In this document: positions 34,545-43,079 of the stretch, piece by piece | Layout of the letters: each line of letters starts with the position of its first letter | Position numbering within the stretch: position 1 is the stretch's first letter | Assembly (NCBI GenBank): GCA_016192455.1 | Contig: JACPUC010000001.1 | Coordinates: 242,110 to 306,109 of the forward strand | Length of the DNA: 64,000 bases | Direction: 5' to 3' | Source: Candidatus Tectimicrobiota bacterium | GTDB lineage: Bacteria; JACPUC01 | The notes under the pieces: generated by a model | Database searches by the model: none | Told to the model about the DNA's origin: nothing | What the model saw: the letters and a program-made list of their open reading frames with translations, nothing else | Translations under genes and position numbers: made by a program

Positions 34545-36761
34545 ATGCGATTGACGCGCGCTCACCAACCTGCCCAGCAAGCCCGCGACTACTCCTTCGG
34601 CGGTGGCACGGAGCCGCCAGGCCCCGACCGCGCCCTCGCCCAGCCGGTGACGGTGCTGCGCGGCGTCGGGGAGCGGCGCGCCCAGGCCCTGGCGCGGCTC
34701 GGCATCACGACGGTCGAAGACCTCCTCCTGCATGCGCCGCTGCGCTACGAAGACCGGCGGCTGCGCCTGCCGATCGCCGCGCTGCCGCTGGGCGCCTCGG
34801 TGACGGCGGTGGGGAGGATCGGGAACGCAAGCTTCAGCGGCCGCTGGGGACGGCGGCGGTTCTCGGCGCGGGTTGAGGATGAGAGTGGCTGGCTGGAGGC
34901 CGTGTGGCTCAACGGCGCCTGGCGGGGGGTGGCGGCGAAGCTTGCGCCCGGCGCGCGCGTGGCGCTCTACGGCAAGCTGGAGGCGCACCCCAGGCGGCCC
35001 GGCGGGCGGCTCCTCTTCCACCCGGACGTGGAGCTTCTCAAGGAGGGAGATGAGGAACTGCCGCAGCCGGCCATTCTGCCGGTGTACCCCTGCGGCGCCG
35101 GGCTGTCGCAGCGGCTCCTGCGCGGCCTGGTGCGGCAGGCGCTGGCGCGCTGCGCCGCGCTTCTGCCGGAGGTCCTGCCGGAAGGGGTGCGCGCCGCGTA
35201 CGACCTGCCGGGGGCCACGGAGGCGCTCTGGCAGCTCCACGCTCCGGCTCTTGCGGGAGAGGAGCCGCTCGGGGAGGGCTGGCGGCCCGCGGCGGCACGG
35301 CGGTTCCTCATCGAGGAGCTCTTCCTCCTCGTGCTCGGCATCTGCTGGCGGAAGCGGCTGCGGCAGGGCGAGCCGGGCATCTCCCTGCCGCCGTCCACGC
35401 GGCTGGCGCCGGCCCTGCTGGATCGCCTGCCGTTTCGCCTCACGCCGGCGCAGGAGCGCGCCCGCGCCGAGATTGAAGCCGACCTCCGCCAACCCCGCCC
35501 GATGCACCGGCTCCTCCAGGGCGAGGTGGGGAGCGGCAAGACCATCGTCGCCATGCTGGCGATGCTGGCGGCGCTCGAACAGGGGATGCAGGCGGCGCTG
35601 CTGGCGCCCACGGAGGTGCTGGCGGAGCAGTACGCGCGGCGCCTTGAGGAGTGGCTCGGCCCCCTCGAGGTTCCCCATGCCCTGCTCACCGGCGGTGTGC
35701 CGGCGCCGCAGCGTCGCCGCATTCTCCGGCAGCTTGCGTCGGGGGCCTGCCTGCTGCTGGCCGGGACGCACGCCCTGCTCGAAGAAGACGTGGAGTTTGC
35801 GCGTCTGGGGCTGGTGGTCATTGACGAGCAGCACCGCTTCGGCGTAGCGCAGCGCGCCCGGCTCGCCAGGAAGGGGCGTGGCGCGGGTGGCGCAGCCCGG
35901 TTGCCGCATCTCCTCGTGATGACCGCCACGCCGATCCCGCGCAGTCTGGCCCTCACCGTCTACGGCGATCTCGACATCAGCTCCATCGACGCCCTGCCGC
36001 CCGGCCGCCTCGTCCCCGAGACCATCCTCCTGCCGGCCAGCCACCAGAGCAAGGCCTGGCTGCGCCTGCACCGCGCCGTGGCGGCGGGGGGGCAGGCCTA
36101 CGTCGTCTGCCCCCTGCGGGAGGAGCCGGCAGAGGCGAGGTCGCCGCGCCACTCCGCGGCGGCCCGCCAGCTCGTGGAGCACCTGCGCGGCGTGGTCCTG
36201 CGGGACCTGCGGGTGGGGCTGCTGCACGGCAGTCAGCCGAGCAGCGAGAAGCTCGCCACGCTGCACGCCTTCCAGGAGGGGCGCCTGCAGGTGCTCGTGA
36301 GCACGACGGTGGTCGAGGTGGGTCTCGACGTGGCGAATGCAACGTTCATGGCCATCGTTGATGCGGATCGATTCGGCCTGGCGCAGCTTCACCAGCTTCG
36401 CGGGCGCGTCGCGCGGGGCGGCCGCCGAGGCGTCTGCGTGGCCCTGGCGTCCGAGGAGGCCGGGGTGGAGGGCCGGCAGCGCCTCGCCACCTTCGCCCGC
36501 TGCAGCGACGGCTTCGCCATCGCCGAGCACGACCTGGCGCTGCGCGGCGCGGGGGAGGTCCTCGGCCTGCGCCAGGCGGGGCTGCCCGCGCTCGGCTTCG
36601 CCGATCTGCGGCGCGATCTCACCTTGGCGCGCGACCTGCGCGGCTGCGCCGAGGGTCTCCTGGCGCGCGACCCGTCTCTCAGCTCGCCGCAGCACGCCGC
36701 CCTGCGCGAGGCCCTGGGGCGCCGCTGGGGCGACGGCCTCGCCGCGCTGGGGAGCGGCTGA
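34545..36761 (+). CDS. recG: ATP-dependent DNA helicase RecG
   Basis: 738 residues. N-terminal OB-fold wedge (LRGVGERRAQALARLGI, HAPLRYEDR), helicase motif I LLQGEVGSGKTIVAMLAM, Ia LLAPTEVLAEQYARR, II DEQH within VVIDEQHRFGV, III MTATPIPRSLALT, then motifs V/VI STTVVEVGLDVANATFM and LHQLRGRVARGG. It reverses stalled replication forks. The start is uncertain; ATG 34545 is a compromise, as the frame opens earlier and the N-terminus before LAQPVTVLRGVG is not conserved. Slightly long for the family. Confidence 0.93.
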   Translation: MRLTRAHQPAQQARDYSFGGGTEPPGPDRALAQPVTVLRGVGERRAQALARLGITTVEDLLLHAPLRYEDRRLRLPIAALPLGASVTAVGRIGNASFSGRWGRRRFSARVEDESGWLEAVWLNGAWRGVAAKLAPGARVALYGKLEAHPRRPGGRLLFHPDVELLKEGDEELPQPAILPVYPCGAGLSQRLLRGLVRQALARCAALLPEVLPEGVRAAYDLPGATEALWQLHAPALAGEEPLGEGWRPAAARRFLIEELFLLVLGICWRKRLRQGEPGISLPPSTRLAPALLDRLPFRLTPAQERARAEIEADLRQPRPMHRLLQGEVGSGKTIVAMLAMLAALEQGMQAALLAPTEVLAEQYARRLEEWLGPLEVPHALLTGGVPAPQRRRILRQLASGACLLLAGTHALLEEDVEFARLGLVVIDEQHRFGVAQRARLARKGRGAGGAARLPHLLVMTATPIPRSLALTVYGDLDISSIDALPPGRLVPETILLPASHQSKAWLRLHRAVAAGGQAYVVCPLREEPAEARSPRHSAAARQLVEHLRGVVLRDLRVGLLHGSQPSSEKLATLHAFQEGRLQVLVSTTVVEVGLDVANATFMAIVDADRFGLAQLHQLRGRVARGGRRGVCVALASEEAGVEGRQRLATFARCSDGFAIAEHDLALRGAGEVLGLRQAGLPALGFADLRRDLTLARDLRGCAEGLLARDPSLSSPQHAALREALGRRWGDGLAALGSG

Positions 36762-36882
36762 CCTGCTCGGTCCCCGCGGGAAAATCACGAGGGTGGGCCG
36801 CGGGCAAAGCAGGGGAAACTCGCGAACGCCTGGGCTATATTGTATGATGAGAAACGGACTCCGCGGCGGAAGGAGGTCTGGC

Positions 36883-37086
36883 GTGCTCATCGAAACTCCA
36901 CCGGCAGGGACGGTCGGCTGCGCGCACTGCGGCGAGGGGAGCACGGAACGCACCTTTGCGCTCCTCGACATCCTCCCCCTCTGCCTCGATCATTTCCGAC
37001 TTCTGCAAGAGTGGAATTGCCACGGCTGCGAGCACTACGCGAGCTGGAAGTACTGCTCCCATCACCTCGGCCTTTACGGTATGTAG
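36883..37086 (+). CDS. small Cys/His-rich protein
   Basis: 67 residues from GTG 36883, with AGGAGG six bases upstream. Metal-ligand pattern: CAHC, LCLDH, CHGCEH, YCSHHLG, enough for two zinc (or Fe-S) sites. Not recognised. It is followed closely by a J-domain gene, so the two may work together, for example in handling a client metalloprotein. Confidence 0.6.
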   Translation: MLIETPPAGTVGCAHCGEGSTERTFALLDILPLCLDHFRLLQEWNCHGCEHYASWKYCSHHLGLYGM

Positions 37087-37120
37087 CGGGGCGTCCGAAA
37101 GCGGCAGAGCGACGCCCCGC
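37086..37120 (+). terminator. 10-bp GC stem-loop after the Cys-rich gene
   Basis: GCGGGGCGTC at 37086-37095 pairs perfectly with GACGCCCCGC at 37111-37120; the stem starts at the stop codon. No T tract follows. May attenuate or protect the mRNA end. Confidence 0.4.
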
Positions 37121-37175
37121 CAGGCTCCTCCTCGAGCTGCGAGGTCTCACGCACGTGCCGGCCACGAAGCTGACG

Positions 37176-37661
37176 ATGCAACAGCGGGTGCGGCGGTTCA
37201 TCATCGAATCGCTCTTGCGGCGGCGCTTCCCGTACGTGCGCCTCGTGCGTGAGAAAACCGGCGCGTCGTACCAGGACATCCTGCTCATCCGCAACGACGT
37301 GCTGCGGGACCCACACATCGACGACGACTTGGCCCTCGCCCTCGAGGTGGGGTATCGCCAGGGACTCGCCGACGAGAAGAGCCGCCAGCGCGTCTCCCGC
37401 TACTCGGAGCTCCAGCAGCAGCTCCAACGTTACGTCACCAGGCAGGAGACGGATGACGAGACCTACTACCGCGGCATCCTCCATATTTCCCCGGAGGCGG
37501 AGCTGCACCCCAGCCTCGTGCGCGAGCACTTCAACGACGCGGCGCGCCTCTTTCACCCCGACACGAACCCTAGTGCGAGCGACGCGCGGCTCATCAACCT
37601 CCTCCAAGAAGCCCGCGACTACCTCCTGAAGCGCTGCGCGCAACCGCCGCCAAACCGCTGA
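37176..37661 (+). CDS. J-domain (DnaJ-like) co-chaperone, C-terminal J domain
   Basis: 161 residues. The C-terminal part (100-155) reads ILHISPEAELHPSLVREHFN, then AARLFHPDTNP with the HPD tripeptide at 127-129, then NLLQEARDYLLKR: a J domain that should stimulate an Hsp70. The N-terminal 95 residues (RFIIESLLRRRFPYVRLVREKTG...) are helical and unknown. A GTG at 37155 is an alternative start. J domains are usually N-terminal, so the C-terminal placement is uncommon. Confidence 0.7.
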   Translation: MQQRVRRFIIESLLRRRFPYVRLVREKTGASYQDILLIRNDVLRDPHIDDDLALALEVGYRQGLADEKSRQRVSRYSELQQQLQRYVTRQETDDETYYRGILHISPEAELHPSLVREHFNDAARLFHPDTNPSASDARLINLLQEARDYLLKRCAQPPPNR

Positions 37662-37756
37662 GCCCCGGCTCTCGATGACGCGCCCGCGCCGGCGGCGCCA
37701 TCAGCAGCATCGAGACCGTGCCGACGGCCCACGCCAGCCCTTCACGTTCCAGGTCG

Positions 37757-38209
37757 ATGCGATCCCTCCTTCCCTTCCTGCTTGCCCTGGTGCTCCTCGT
37801 CCCCGCGTGCTCACCCACGCCCTCGGAGCGACGGCGCGTGGCATCCGTCGTGGATGGCGACACCGTCGTCCTCGCGGACGGCGAGCGGGTGCGCCTGCTC
37901 GGGGTGAACGCCCCCGAGGTGCGCCGGCGGGCGGGCAGCCGCTGGGTGTATGCTCCCCAGCCCGGCGCCCTGGCCGCCATGCAGTTCGTGCGCCAGCACT
38001 GCGAGGGACGCCCCGCCCGCGTGCAGCTCGACCCACCGCCGTACCGCCGCCGCGACAAGTACGCCCGCCTCCTCGCCTACCTCGCCTGCCAGCAGCCCGA
38101 CGGCAGGTGGGTGGATGTGAATCTGGAGATCATCCGCCACGGCCTCGCCAAGGCGGACCGCTCGCATGCGTATGAGAGGCGGCGAGAGTTTGTGGGATTG
38201 AACGAATAA
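37757..38209 (+). CDS. thermonuclease-family (SNase) lipoprotein
   Basis: 150 residues. Lipobox LVPAC after a hydrophobic signal, then the SNase OB fold: VASVVDGDTVVLADGERVRLLGVNAPEV (catalytic Asp/Arg region), RRRDKYARLLAYL (Arg), and NLEIIRHGLAKA. Ends at RREFVGLNE, some 20 residues before the usual terminus (..ARRGLW), so it may be slightly truncated. Likely an outer-surface nuclease. The downstream hicB promoter lies over its stop. Confidence 0.83.
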   Translation: MRSLLPFLLALVLLVPACSPTPSERRRVASVVDGDTVVLADGERVRLLGVNAPEVRRRAGSRWVYAPQPGALAAMQFVRQHCEGRPARVQLDPPPYRRRDKYARLLAYLACQQPDGRWVDVNLEIIRHGLAKADRSHAYERRREFVGLNE

Positions 38210-38226
38210 GATGCGGGGGCTATAAT
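38198..38226 (+). promoter_or_regulatory. strong promoter for hicB
   Basis: TTGAAC, 17 bases, TATAAT: consensus -10, near-consensus -35, ideal spacing, about 27 bases before hicB. Overlaps the end of the nuclease gene. Confidence 0.75.
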
Positions 38227-38252
38227 CACCAACCAAGAGGGAGGGTACCATC

Positions 38253-38516
38253 ATGGCAGAAAGCGGGAGCACGTTCACGATTACGTTACACGTCTACGAG
38301 GAGGCGGATGGCTTCGTCTCGCACTGTCCCGAGTTCGACATCTGGTCACAAGGCGACACCGAGGAAGAGGCCCTTGCCATGCTGACCGAGGCCGTGGACC
38401 TCCACATTGAAGAGGCACAAGAGCTTGGTTACCTAGCAGAGCTCATTCAGGAAGCGCGGGAAGCGAGCCAACGGCGCCTTCTGAAGACCGAGAGGCGAGA
38501 ACTGCGCGTTGCCTGA
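38253..38516 (+). CDS. hicB: HicB-family antitoxin
   Basis: 87 residues with the HicB degraded RNase-H-like fold: FTITLHVYEEADGFVSHCPEFDIWSQGDTEEEALAMLTEAVDLHIEEA. A GGGAGGG site precedes ATG 38253. The C-terminal DNA-binding domain of longer HicBs is missing. Its partner toxin gene follows but is frameshifted. Confidence 0.85.
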   Translation: MAESGSTFTITLHVYEEADGFVSHCPEFDIWSQGDTEEEALAMLTEAVDLHIEEAQELGYLAELIQEAREASQRRLLKTERRELRVA

Positions 38517-38743
38517 TAGACGGCGGCTGAGGCCTATTTCACCCCACCAGCTCGGCAAGGTCGTTGAGCTGGCGGGGTATGCTTTCTCGGCAGAAGGGTT
38601 CCCACCTGATCTACCGGCGGCCTGAATCACGCTCCATCGTCATCCCCAACCACCGGGAGGTGAAGACGCCGGTCATCCAGAACATCCTCCGCCGCGCCGG
38701 TATCTCGCTCGCTGAGTACTTTGAGTTCCTCGATCGATTATAG
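38509..38743 (+). pseudogene. hicA: HicA toxin, frameshifted
   Basis: Starting from a TTG overlapping the hicB stop, one frame reads RRLRPISPHQLGKVVELAGY; a neighbouring frame then reads SRQKGSHLIYRRPESRSIV and on to YFEFLDRL-stop. Joined, this is a full HicA double-stranded-RNA-binding toxin with catalytic His (GSH). The break is at about 38581-38590 and needs a one-base change. Toxin is thus probably inactive, leaving an orphan antitoxin, unless the short internal ATG frame is used. Confidence 0.8.
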
Positions 38744-38793
38744 TAGGTAGCCGCAAGTATAATCCCTCAAACGCATGTCGGGGTGAAACTCCC

Positions 38794-39180
38794 ATGCACA
38801 GACAAATGCAGCCTAATAACCAGCAACTTCTTGAAGCGGCGGTAGCACTGCTGAGTGACCACGTTAATCTCACCGCGCCGTTGAGCCACCCGTTTGATAA
38901 AGCCAGGGCCGTTCATCTGCTGCGCTGGCTGCATCGCCGGAATATCCCATTTACCGGAGCGGAGGTATCGGCGCTTGCACGTACCCATCGGTGGAATCCT
39001 AGCGCAGCGAAAGAACTGGGAGAGATTGCGCAAGGTGTCTTGGAGAGAAGGCGCTTCCAGAGGATCAACCCCAACCCCTGGCGACGGAATCTGCTGACGA
39101 CTCTCCGAACTCGTGCCAGGGACGAACAAGAATCGGATCAAGAGTTAAAGATTGTAGCGTTTCCCTTTCTTCCTTGTTAG
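38794..39180 (+). CDS. hypothetical protein
   Basis: 128 residues, lower GC than neighbours. A TATAAT box lies at 38758-38763. The middle part (LLRWLHRRNIPFTGAEVSALARTHRWNPSAAKELGEIAQGV) has the spacing of DUF1889-like helical domains with the GW/RW..A..L pattern, but I would not assign a function. Convergent with the phage lysis genes that end just downstream. Confidence 0.5.
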   Translation: MHRQMQPNNQQLLEAAVALLSDHVNLTAPLSHPFDKARAVHLLRWLHRRNIPFTGAEVSALARTHRWNPSAAKELGEIAQGVLERRRFQRINPNPWRRNLLTTLRTRARDEQESDQELKIVAFPFLPC

Positions 39181-39181
39181 C

Positions 39182-39409
39182 TCACTCACCCCCCACCGCC
39201 TTCCTCCCCGCCAGCCAATCGCGCACCACGCAGTCATTGACGATGTAGGCTCCCGGCGCCTCCGGGATCGGTGCGAGGGCGGGGGTGCAGGCGAGCGGCC
39301 GCAGCGCCACCGGCGCGCCCGCCGCCACGCAGCCGCTCAAGAAGAGCGTCCCCAGCAGCAACGCCAGCCGGACCGATCTCCCGTGCCACCTCGCGCTGAA
39401 GCTCCTCAT
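39182..39409 (-). CDS. phage o-spanin (Rz1-like) lipoprotein
   Basis: 75 residues with lipobox LFLSGC and a Pro-rich tail (CTPALAPIPEAPGAYI), as in Rz1. It starts inside the preceding Rz-like gene in another frame and runs 52 bases past its end. Outer-membrane partner of the i-spanin for host outer-membrane disruption; implies a diderm host. Confidence 0.72.
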   Translation of the reverse strand: MRSFSARWHGRSVRLALLLGTLFLSGCVAAGAPVALRPLACTPALAPIPEAPGAYIVNDCVVRDWLAGRKAVGGE

Positions 39410-39581
39410 GTCCCAGCTCCTGTAACCGCCGCAGCTCGGCGGCGTAGCGGCGCCGCAGCTCGTCCGCCTGTCGCCGCGCGCCCAGTTCGAGCAAGTCGCC
39501 GCGCTGCCGCTCCTGGCCCCAGAGCTTGGCGACCGCCGCGGCGACGAATTGCATGACGCCTGTCAGCACTGCCGTGATCAT
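39234..39581 (-). CDS. phage i-spanin (Rz-like)
   Basis: 115 residues. N-terminal membrane segment MITAVLTGVMQFVAAAVAKLW, then a long charged coiled coil (ERQRGDLLELGARRQADELRRRYAAEL). ATG overlaps the holin stop codon (ATGA). Nested overlap with the Rz1-like gene is the classic spanin arrangement. Confidence 0.7.
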   Translation of the reverse strand: MITAVLTGVMQFVAAAVAKLWGQERQRGDLLELGARRQADELRRRYAAELRRLQELGHEELQREVAREIGPAGVAAGDALLERLRGGGRAGGAAAARLHPRPRTDPGGAGSLHRQ

Positions 39582-40000
39582 GCCGCCTTGCGCTCCGTCG
39601 CATCCTGGCCGTTCGGCAAGGGGGGCAACTCGCCGCGCGCCCGCTTGCGCTCCGCGATGATGCCCTCGATGAGCCGCGCCAGGCGCTCGTCGCTCCACTC
39701 CTGCAGGCGGGACGCGGCCCCCAGGCGCTCCAGCTCCGCGCGCATGAAGTCCACCGCGGCGCGCAGTTTCGCCTGCTGCTTGTCGGGATCGTCGTTGGCC
39801 CTCGGCAGCTTGTGGCTTACCCAGTCGATGGCGCGGTTGGCAAGCCGCAGGAGGCGCTCCTCGGAGCGTTGATCGACGTCGAACCCCAAACGCCCCTCGA
39901 GGGAGTGCACAAGAGCCAGCAGCGCGCCCCGCAGGAGCGCCGCGATGAGCAACGCCGCCAGGGGCCACAGCGCAATGGCGAGATCAGCCAGCCAGTCCAT
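39578..40000 (-). CDS. phage holin, LL-H-like
   Basis: 140 residues from ATG 40000: a single strongly hydrophobic segment (WLADLAIALWPLAALLIAAL) then a helical domain SHKLPRANDDPDKQQAKLRAAVDFMRAELERL, the pattern of LL-H type holins. It precedes the spanin genes. Expected to permeabilise the inner membrane at lysis. Confidence 0.6.
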   Translation of the reverse strand: MDWLADLAIALWPLAALLIAALLRGALLALVHSLEGRLGFDVDQRSEERLLRLANRAIDWVSHKLPRANDDPDKQQAKLRAAVDFMRAELERLGAASRLQEWSDERLARLIEGIIAERKRARGELPPLPNGQDATERKAA

Positions 40001-40235
40001 GGTTCCTCCTTGCCTACCGCCCCGCGGGCCTGGCAGGCTGCCGCGGAGAATTCTCGACCCGCCGCAACGGAGGCGGCCCGGTCTCCTGCTCTCCGTGTAT
40101 CGTTCCCGGCCGCGCAACCGGGGTGCGAGGTAGCGGGCGGCATGGCGCCGCGCTGGTCAGGGCAAGCCGCCTGGGTCCGAGCCGCAGGCGCCGGCGATCG
40201 TTGCGCGGGGTCGCCTCGCTCCTCGGTTTTCCTGG

Positions 40236-40532
40236 TCAGCGGGCAAACACATTGAAGGTCACGAACAGCCGCGCCAGGCCAAGGGCGGAGATGATGACCC
40301 CAAGCACCGTGGCGACCCAGGCGCGCGCCCGCATCCTTCCTGTGTACTGTCCCTTCAGGAGGGCGACCTCCCATTCGCTCTGGCGCAGCCGACTGTTCAT
40401 CGCCTCAAGTGTCTCGCGGTGGCAGTCAAGGCGGCGTAGCGTCTCAAGATGCTGCGAGTCATTCACGGCGCGGAACTCGCGCAGCTCGCCGTGGAGATCG
40501 CCAAGCTTCTGCGCCATCGCCTCCCACGCCAT
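40236..40532 (-). CDS. phage membrane-anchored coiled-coil protein
   Basis: 98 residues from ATG 40532, preferred because GGAG stands six bases upstream (ATG 40544 also possible). Coiled coil (QKLGDLHGELREFRAVNDSQ...), then a C-terminal membrane helix ARAWVATVLGVIISALGLAR. Resembles small phage membrane proteins of lysis modules (haemolysin XhlA-like topology). Confidence 0.5.
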   Translation of the reverse strand: MAWEAMAQKLGDLHGELREFRAVNDSQHLETLRRLDCHRETLEAMNSRLRQSEWEVALLKGQYTGRMRARAWVATVLGVIISALGLARLFVTFNVFAR

Positions 40533-40671
40533 TCCTATCTCCATTGCCAACCAATCGTTCCTGCCTGCCGCGTCTGCCCGTGCATGGCCGCACGCACCCA
40601 GGAGCGCGGGCATCTTGCCCGCTTGCATGCGGCCGGGACGGCGGCGCTCCTCGCTGCGGCTCGGGCGGGCC

Positions 40672-41043
40672 TTACCTGATCACCACGTCCCGCAAGTCCC
40701 GCAGAACATTCCGCGCCGCCGCCAGGTCGGTGACGGTGGAGAAGTCGAAGGAGCGCAGGTTCTGCCGCAGCGTGGCGAGGCGCGCCGCCTCGGCTTCAGC
40801 GTTCAACTCCGCCTGGGTCTTCACATGCAGAGCGAGGGAGAGCGCCTGGCCGTCCCATAGCGGATCATGCGTGCGCGCCATGATCGGCTCGATCATCTCC
40901 ACCGGCGCCTCCACTTCCAGATAGTCGGCGGCACCCCCGCCGTACCTGGAGGCCACTGATTCCGCCAGCACGCCAGGAGCGGGCCCGGGCGTCTGGAAGT
41001 CAGGGATGGCCGCGTTATCAGCTTTGCGAATGGCGATTCTCAA
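40672..41043 (-). CDS. phage hypothetical protein near tail fibre
   Basis: 123 residues, no membrane segment. Central VEMIEPIMARTHDPLWDGQ and a C-terminal helix (LATLRQNLRSFDFSTVTDLA). Immediately downstream of the tail-fibre gene with 12 bases between, so it may be a fibre assembly helper. Family not recognised. Confidence 0.5.
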   Translation of the reverse strand: MRIAIRKADNAAIPDFQTPGPAPGVLAESVASRYGGGAADYLEVEAPVEMIEPIMARTHDPLWDGQALSLALHVKTQAELNAEAEAARLATLRQNLRSFDFSTVTDLAAARNVLRDLRDVVIR

Positions 41044-41055
41044 CCGGTATCTCCC

Positions 41056-42135
41056 CTAGGCGATGGCGATCCAGTAGTAGGTGTTGCCGCTGGCGTTCGC
41101 GGAGTTCGCGTAGCTCGTAGCGTTGCCAACGTAGAAGCTCGTGGCATCGCGCGCCGTAACGGCGAGCTTTGCGTTCACTGTGTCGCTGATGGCAAAGATG
41201 TTCGCGGTATCACCTGGAATTAGACGGAAAAAGATGATCGCGCCGGTGGTTATCAGAACGATCTTCGGCGCCTGACTCATACCATGCGCGATGGCGCGGT
41301 TGACAGTATCATCGCCATTGTAGTTGCCAGTCGCTACCTCACCGGGCACTCCTGCCCACAGCGGATTCGCCCCCGCGCCCTGGGTCTTGAAGAACTGCCC
41401 GCTCGTCCCCGCCGCCAGGCGCGCCCAATCCGTGCCGTTGTAGAACATCACGTCGCCCTGGGCGTCGCTGCCGAGAGCGATGTGCGTGCCCTTGATGGTG
41501 TTGACGGCGATCATCGTGCCGACGATGCTGCCGCTGGCCCCCACTCCACGGATCGAGGAGGCGGGCGGGCAGGTGGTCCCCTCGACCAGCGTCACGCCGT
41601 CATACTGCGCCGTGGTGTTGCCGGTGAGCAGGTGCAGCTCGGTAAGAATCTGCGTGGCGGCGGCGTCGGCGGTGATGCTGACTGTCAGCCATTCCCACGA
41701 GGAGCCGCCCGTATGGTAGCTACTGGCCTGCGTCGCCACGCCGTCGTCGATGGCGATGCGGGCGCGGCTGGCGACGGTGGCGCGCACCCAGGCGCCAAGG
41801 GTGAACACACGCGAGCGGTAGTATCCCGTACCGCCGATCCAGGGGCCGGCGTCGAGCTGAAGCTGGCAGTCGGTGCCGACACGGGTGACGGCGGCTGAGT
41901 ACGTGCCGATCTTGTAGTTGGTGCCGTCGCGGGCGATGGTGGCCCCGGCGCCACTGAGCGTCCACTGGTCCGGCGCGGAGGACGTGCCGTTGCTCCAGTC
42001 CTCCATGTCGCCGAAGGAGCGCAGCAGGTCGGTGATCGAGCGGTCACGCAGCTCAGTGTCGTTGTCGATGACCGCCGAGGCGAAGCTCTGCTTGGTCGGG
42101 TCGCCGACGGCGGGTTTGGTGGTGGTGAAGGACAT
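41056..42135 (-). CDS. phage tail-fibre/receptor-binding-like protein
   Basis: 359 residues, Gly/Ala/Thr-rich. N-terminal helix (SFASAVIDNDTELRDRSITD) is followed by a jelly-roll carbohydrate-binding-like domain (WSNGTSSAPDQWTLSGAGAT, LDAGPWIGGTGYYRSRVFTL) and a fibre segment with TGQFFKTQGAGANPLW-like motif. Late position before lysis genes fits host recognition. Confidence 0.6.
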   Translation of the reverse strand: MSFTTTKPAVGDPTKQSFASAVIDNDTELRDRSITDLLRSFGDMEDWSNGTSSAPDQWTLSGAGATIARDGTNYKIGTYSAAVTRVGTDCQLQLDAGPWIGGTGYYRSRVFTLGAWVRATVASRARIAIDDGVATQASSYHTGGSSWEWLTVSITADAAATQILTELHLLTGNTTAQYDGVTLVEGTTCPPASSIRGVGASGSIVGTMIAVNTIKGTHIALGSDAQGDVMFYNGTDWARLAAGTSGQFFKTQGAGANPLWAGVPGEVATGNYNGDDTVNRAIAHGMSQAPKIVLITTGAIIFFRLIPGDTANIFAISDTVNAKLAVTARDATSFYVGNATSYANSANASGNTYYWIAIA

Positions 42136-42151
42136 ATCAGTTCCCTTGTCT

Positions 42152-42209
42152 TCCGCAGATTACACAGATTGCACAGATTCAATCTGCGGAATCCGCGTAA
42201 TCTGCGGAT
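42152..42209. repeat. inverted repeat family C, copy 1
   Basis: TCCGCAGATTACACAGATTG..., mirrored as ...CCGCGTAATCTGCGGA; about 58 bases. Family C copies occur only in the two prophage halves. Confidence 0.8.
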
Positions 42210-42216
42210 TCCTTCC

Positions 42217-42414
42217 TTACCCTATCGCCGCGTTCTTCGCCTGCTGCCCGCGCACCCAGAATTGGCAGCACTCCGCCGAGCAGAAGCGCACGTTCTTCCA
42301 CTCCTGGCCGCCGGCCACCTTCACCTCGCGCATCTCAATGTCCGGCCCCTGATGCTTGAACGGCTTCTGGCAGCCGTCGCAGATGAACTTTTCAGGCTTC
42401 ACGGGCATGGTCAT
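42217..42414 (-). CDS. small phage zinc-finger protein
   Basis: 65 residues from ATG 42414 with a GAGGAGGAG site. CDGC and FCSAECCQFW give a four- to five-cysteine metal site. No known function. Confidence 0.55.
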   Translation of the reverse strand: MTMPVKPEKFICDGCQKPFKHQGPDIEMREVKVAGGQEWKNVRFCSAECCQFWVRGQQAKNAAIG

Positions 42415-42420
42415 TGAACT

Positions 42421-42543
42421 CCTCCTCCGCGCCCTCCGCGCCTCGGCGGTTGGTGCCGGCGCGGACGATGCACCGCGGAGACGCGGAGGACGCAGAGAGG
42501 GCGTAGCCTCTCGCATGATGCGGGCGGGACGCCCGCGCTCCTC
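42421..42543. repeat. family D copy 3 followed by family F copy
   Basis: 42421-42500: CCTCCTCCGCGCCCTCCGCG... with inverted half ACCGCGGAGACGCGGAGGAC. 42520-42543: GCGGGCGGGACGCCCGCGCT, related to the repeat at 21251. Confidence 0.65.
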
Positions 42544-42819
42544 CTAATCCAGATAGATCAGCGCCGTGCCCCCGCCGATGGTGGTGACGTAAATGCCGGT
42601 CACGGCGACGCCGCCGAGTTCGAAGCACAGAGTCGCGGGGTCGCCGGTGGCCCAGCGGGCTTGGAAGATGACGTTGCCCGCCACGGCGTCGTGGATGACC
42701 AGGGTGTTGCCGTTGGCGGCGCCGTCCCAGACGATGGCCTTGATGCGCGCGTGTTGGGTAGCAACCGAGGCGGCGGCTGTGGTTACGATGATTGGATTGG
42801 TGGTGAGAGTGTTGGCCAT
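42544..42819 (-). CDS. phage structural-like hypothetical protein
   Basis: 91 residues, beta-rich: MANTLTTNPIIVTTAAASVA..., IYVTTIGGGTALIYLD. Small neck/decoration-like protein between the tail fibre and hub genes. Family not recognised. Confidence 0.5.
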   Translation of the reverse strand: MANTLTTNPIIVTTAAASVATQHARIKAIVWDGAANGNTLVIHDAVAGNVIFQARWATGDPATLCFELGGVAVTGIYVTTIGGGTALIYLD

Positions 42820-42947
42820 TGGTCGCTCCGGCGAGAGGCTCCGCCCTCGCTCTCCCCGCCAGGAAAGGTTGATCCCTGTAACCTGGCAGGGCGAGCCGCA
42901 CACGGCTCGCGGGAATCAGTGGAGGAGGCGATGCTCCTTCCTTAAAA

Positions 42948-43008
42948 CTACTGATGGACACAAATGAACACGGATATCAGTGTCTATCAGTGTTTATCCG
43001 TGGTTCCT
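42948..43008. repeat. interspersed repeat family B, copy 3
   Basis: AACTACTGATGGACACAAAT..., ending GTGTTTATCCGTGGTTCC; imperfect inverted repeat filling the gap. Confidence 0.75.
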
Positions 43009-43079
43009 TCCGTTACGCCGCCCCCAGGACCGTCCATTCCACGTCCGCGCCCGGGCGTGGGGAGGAGCCCCGCCCATCC

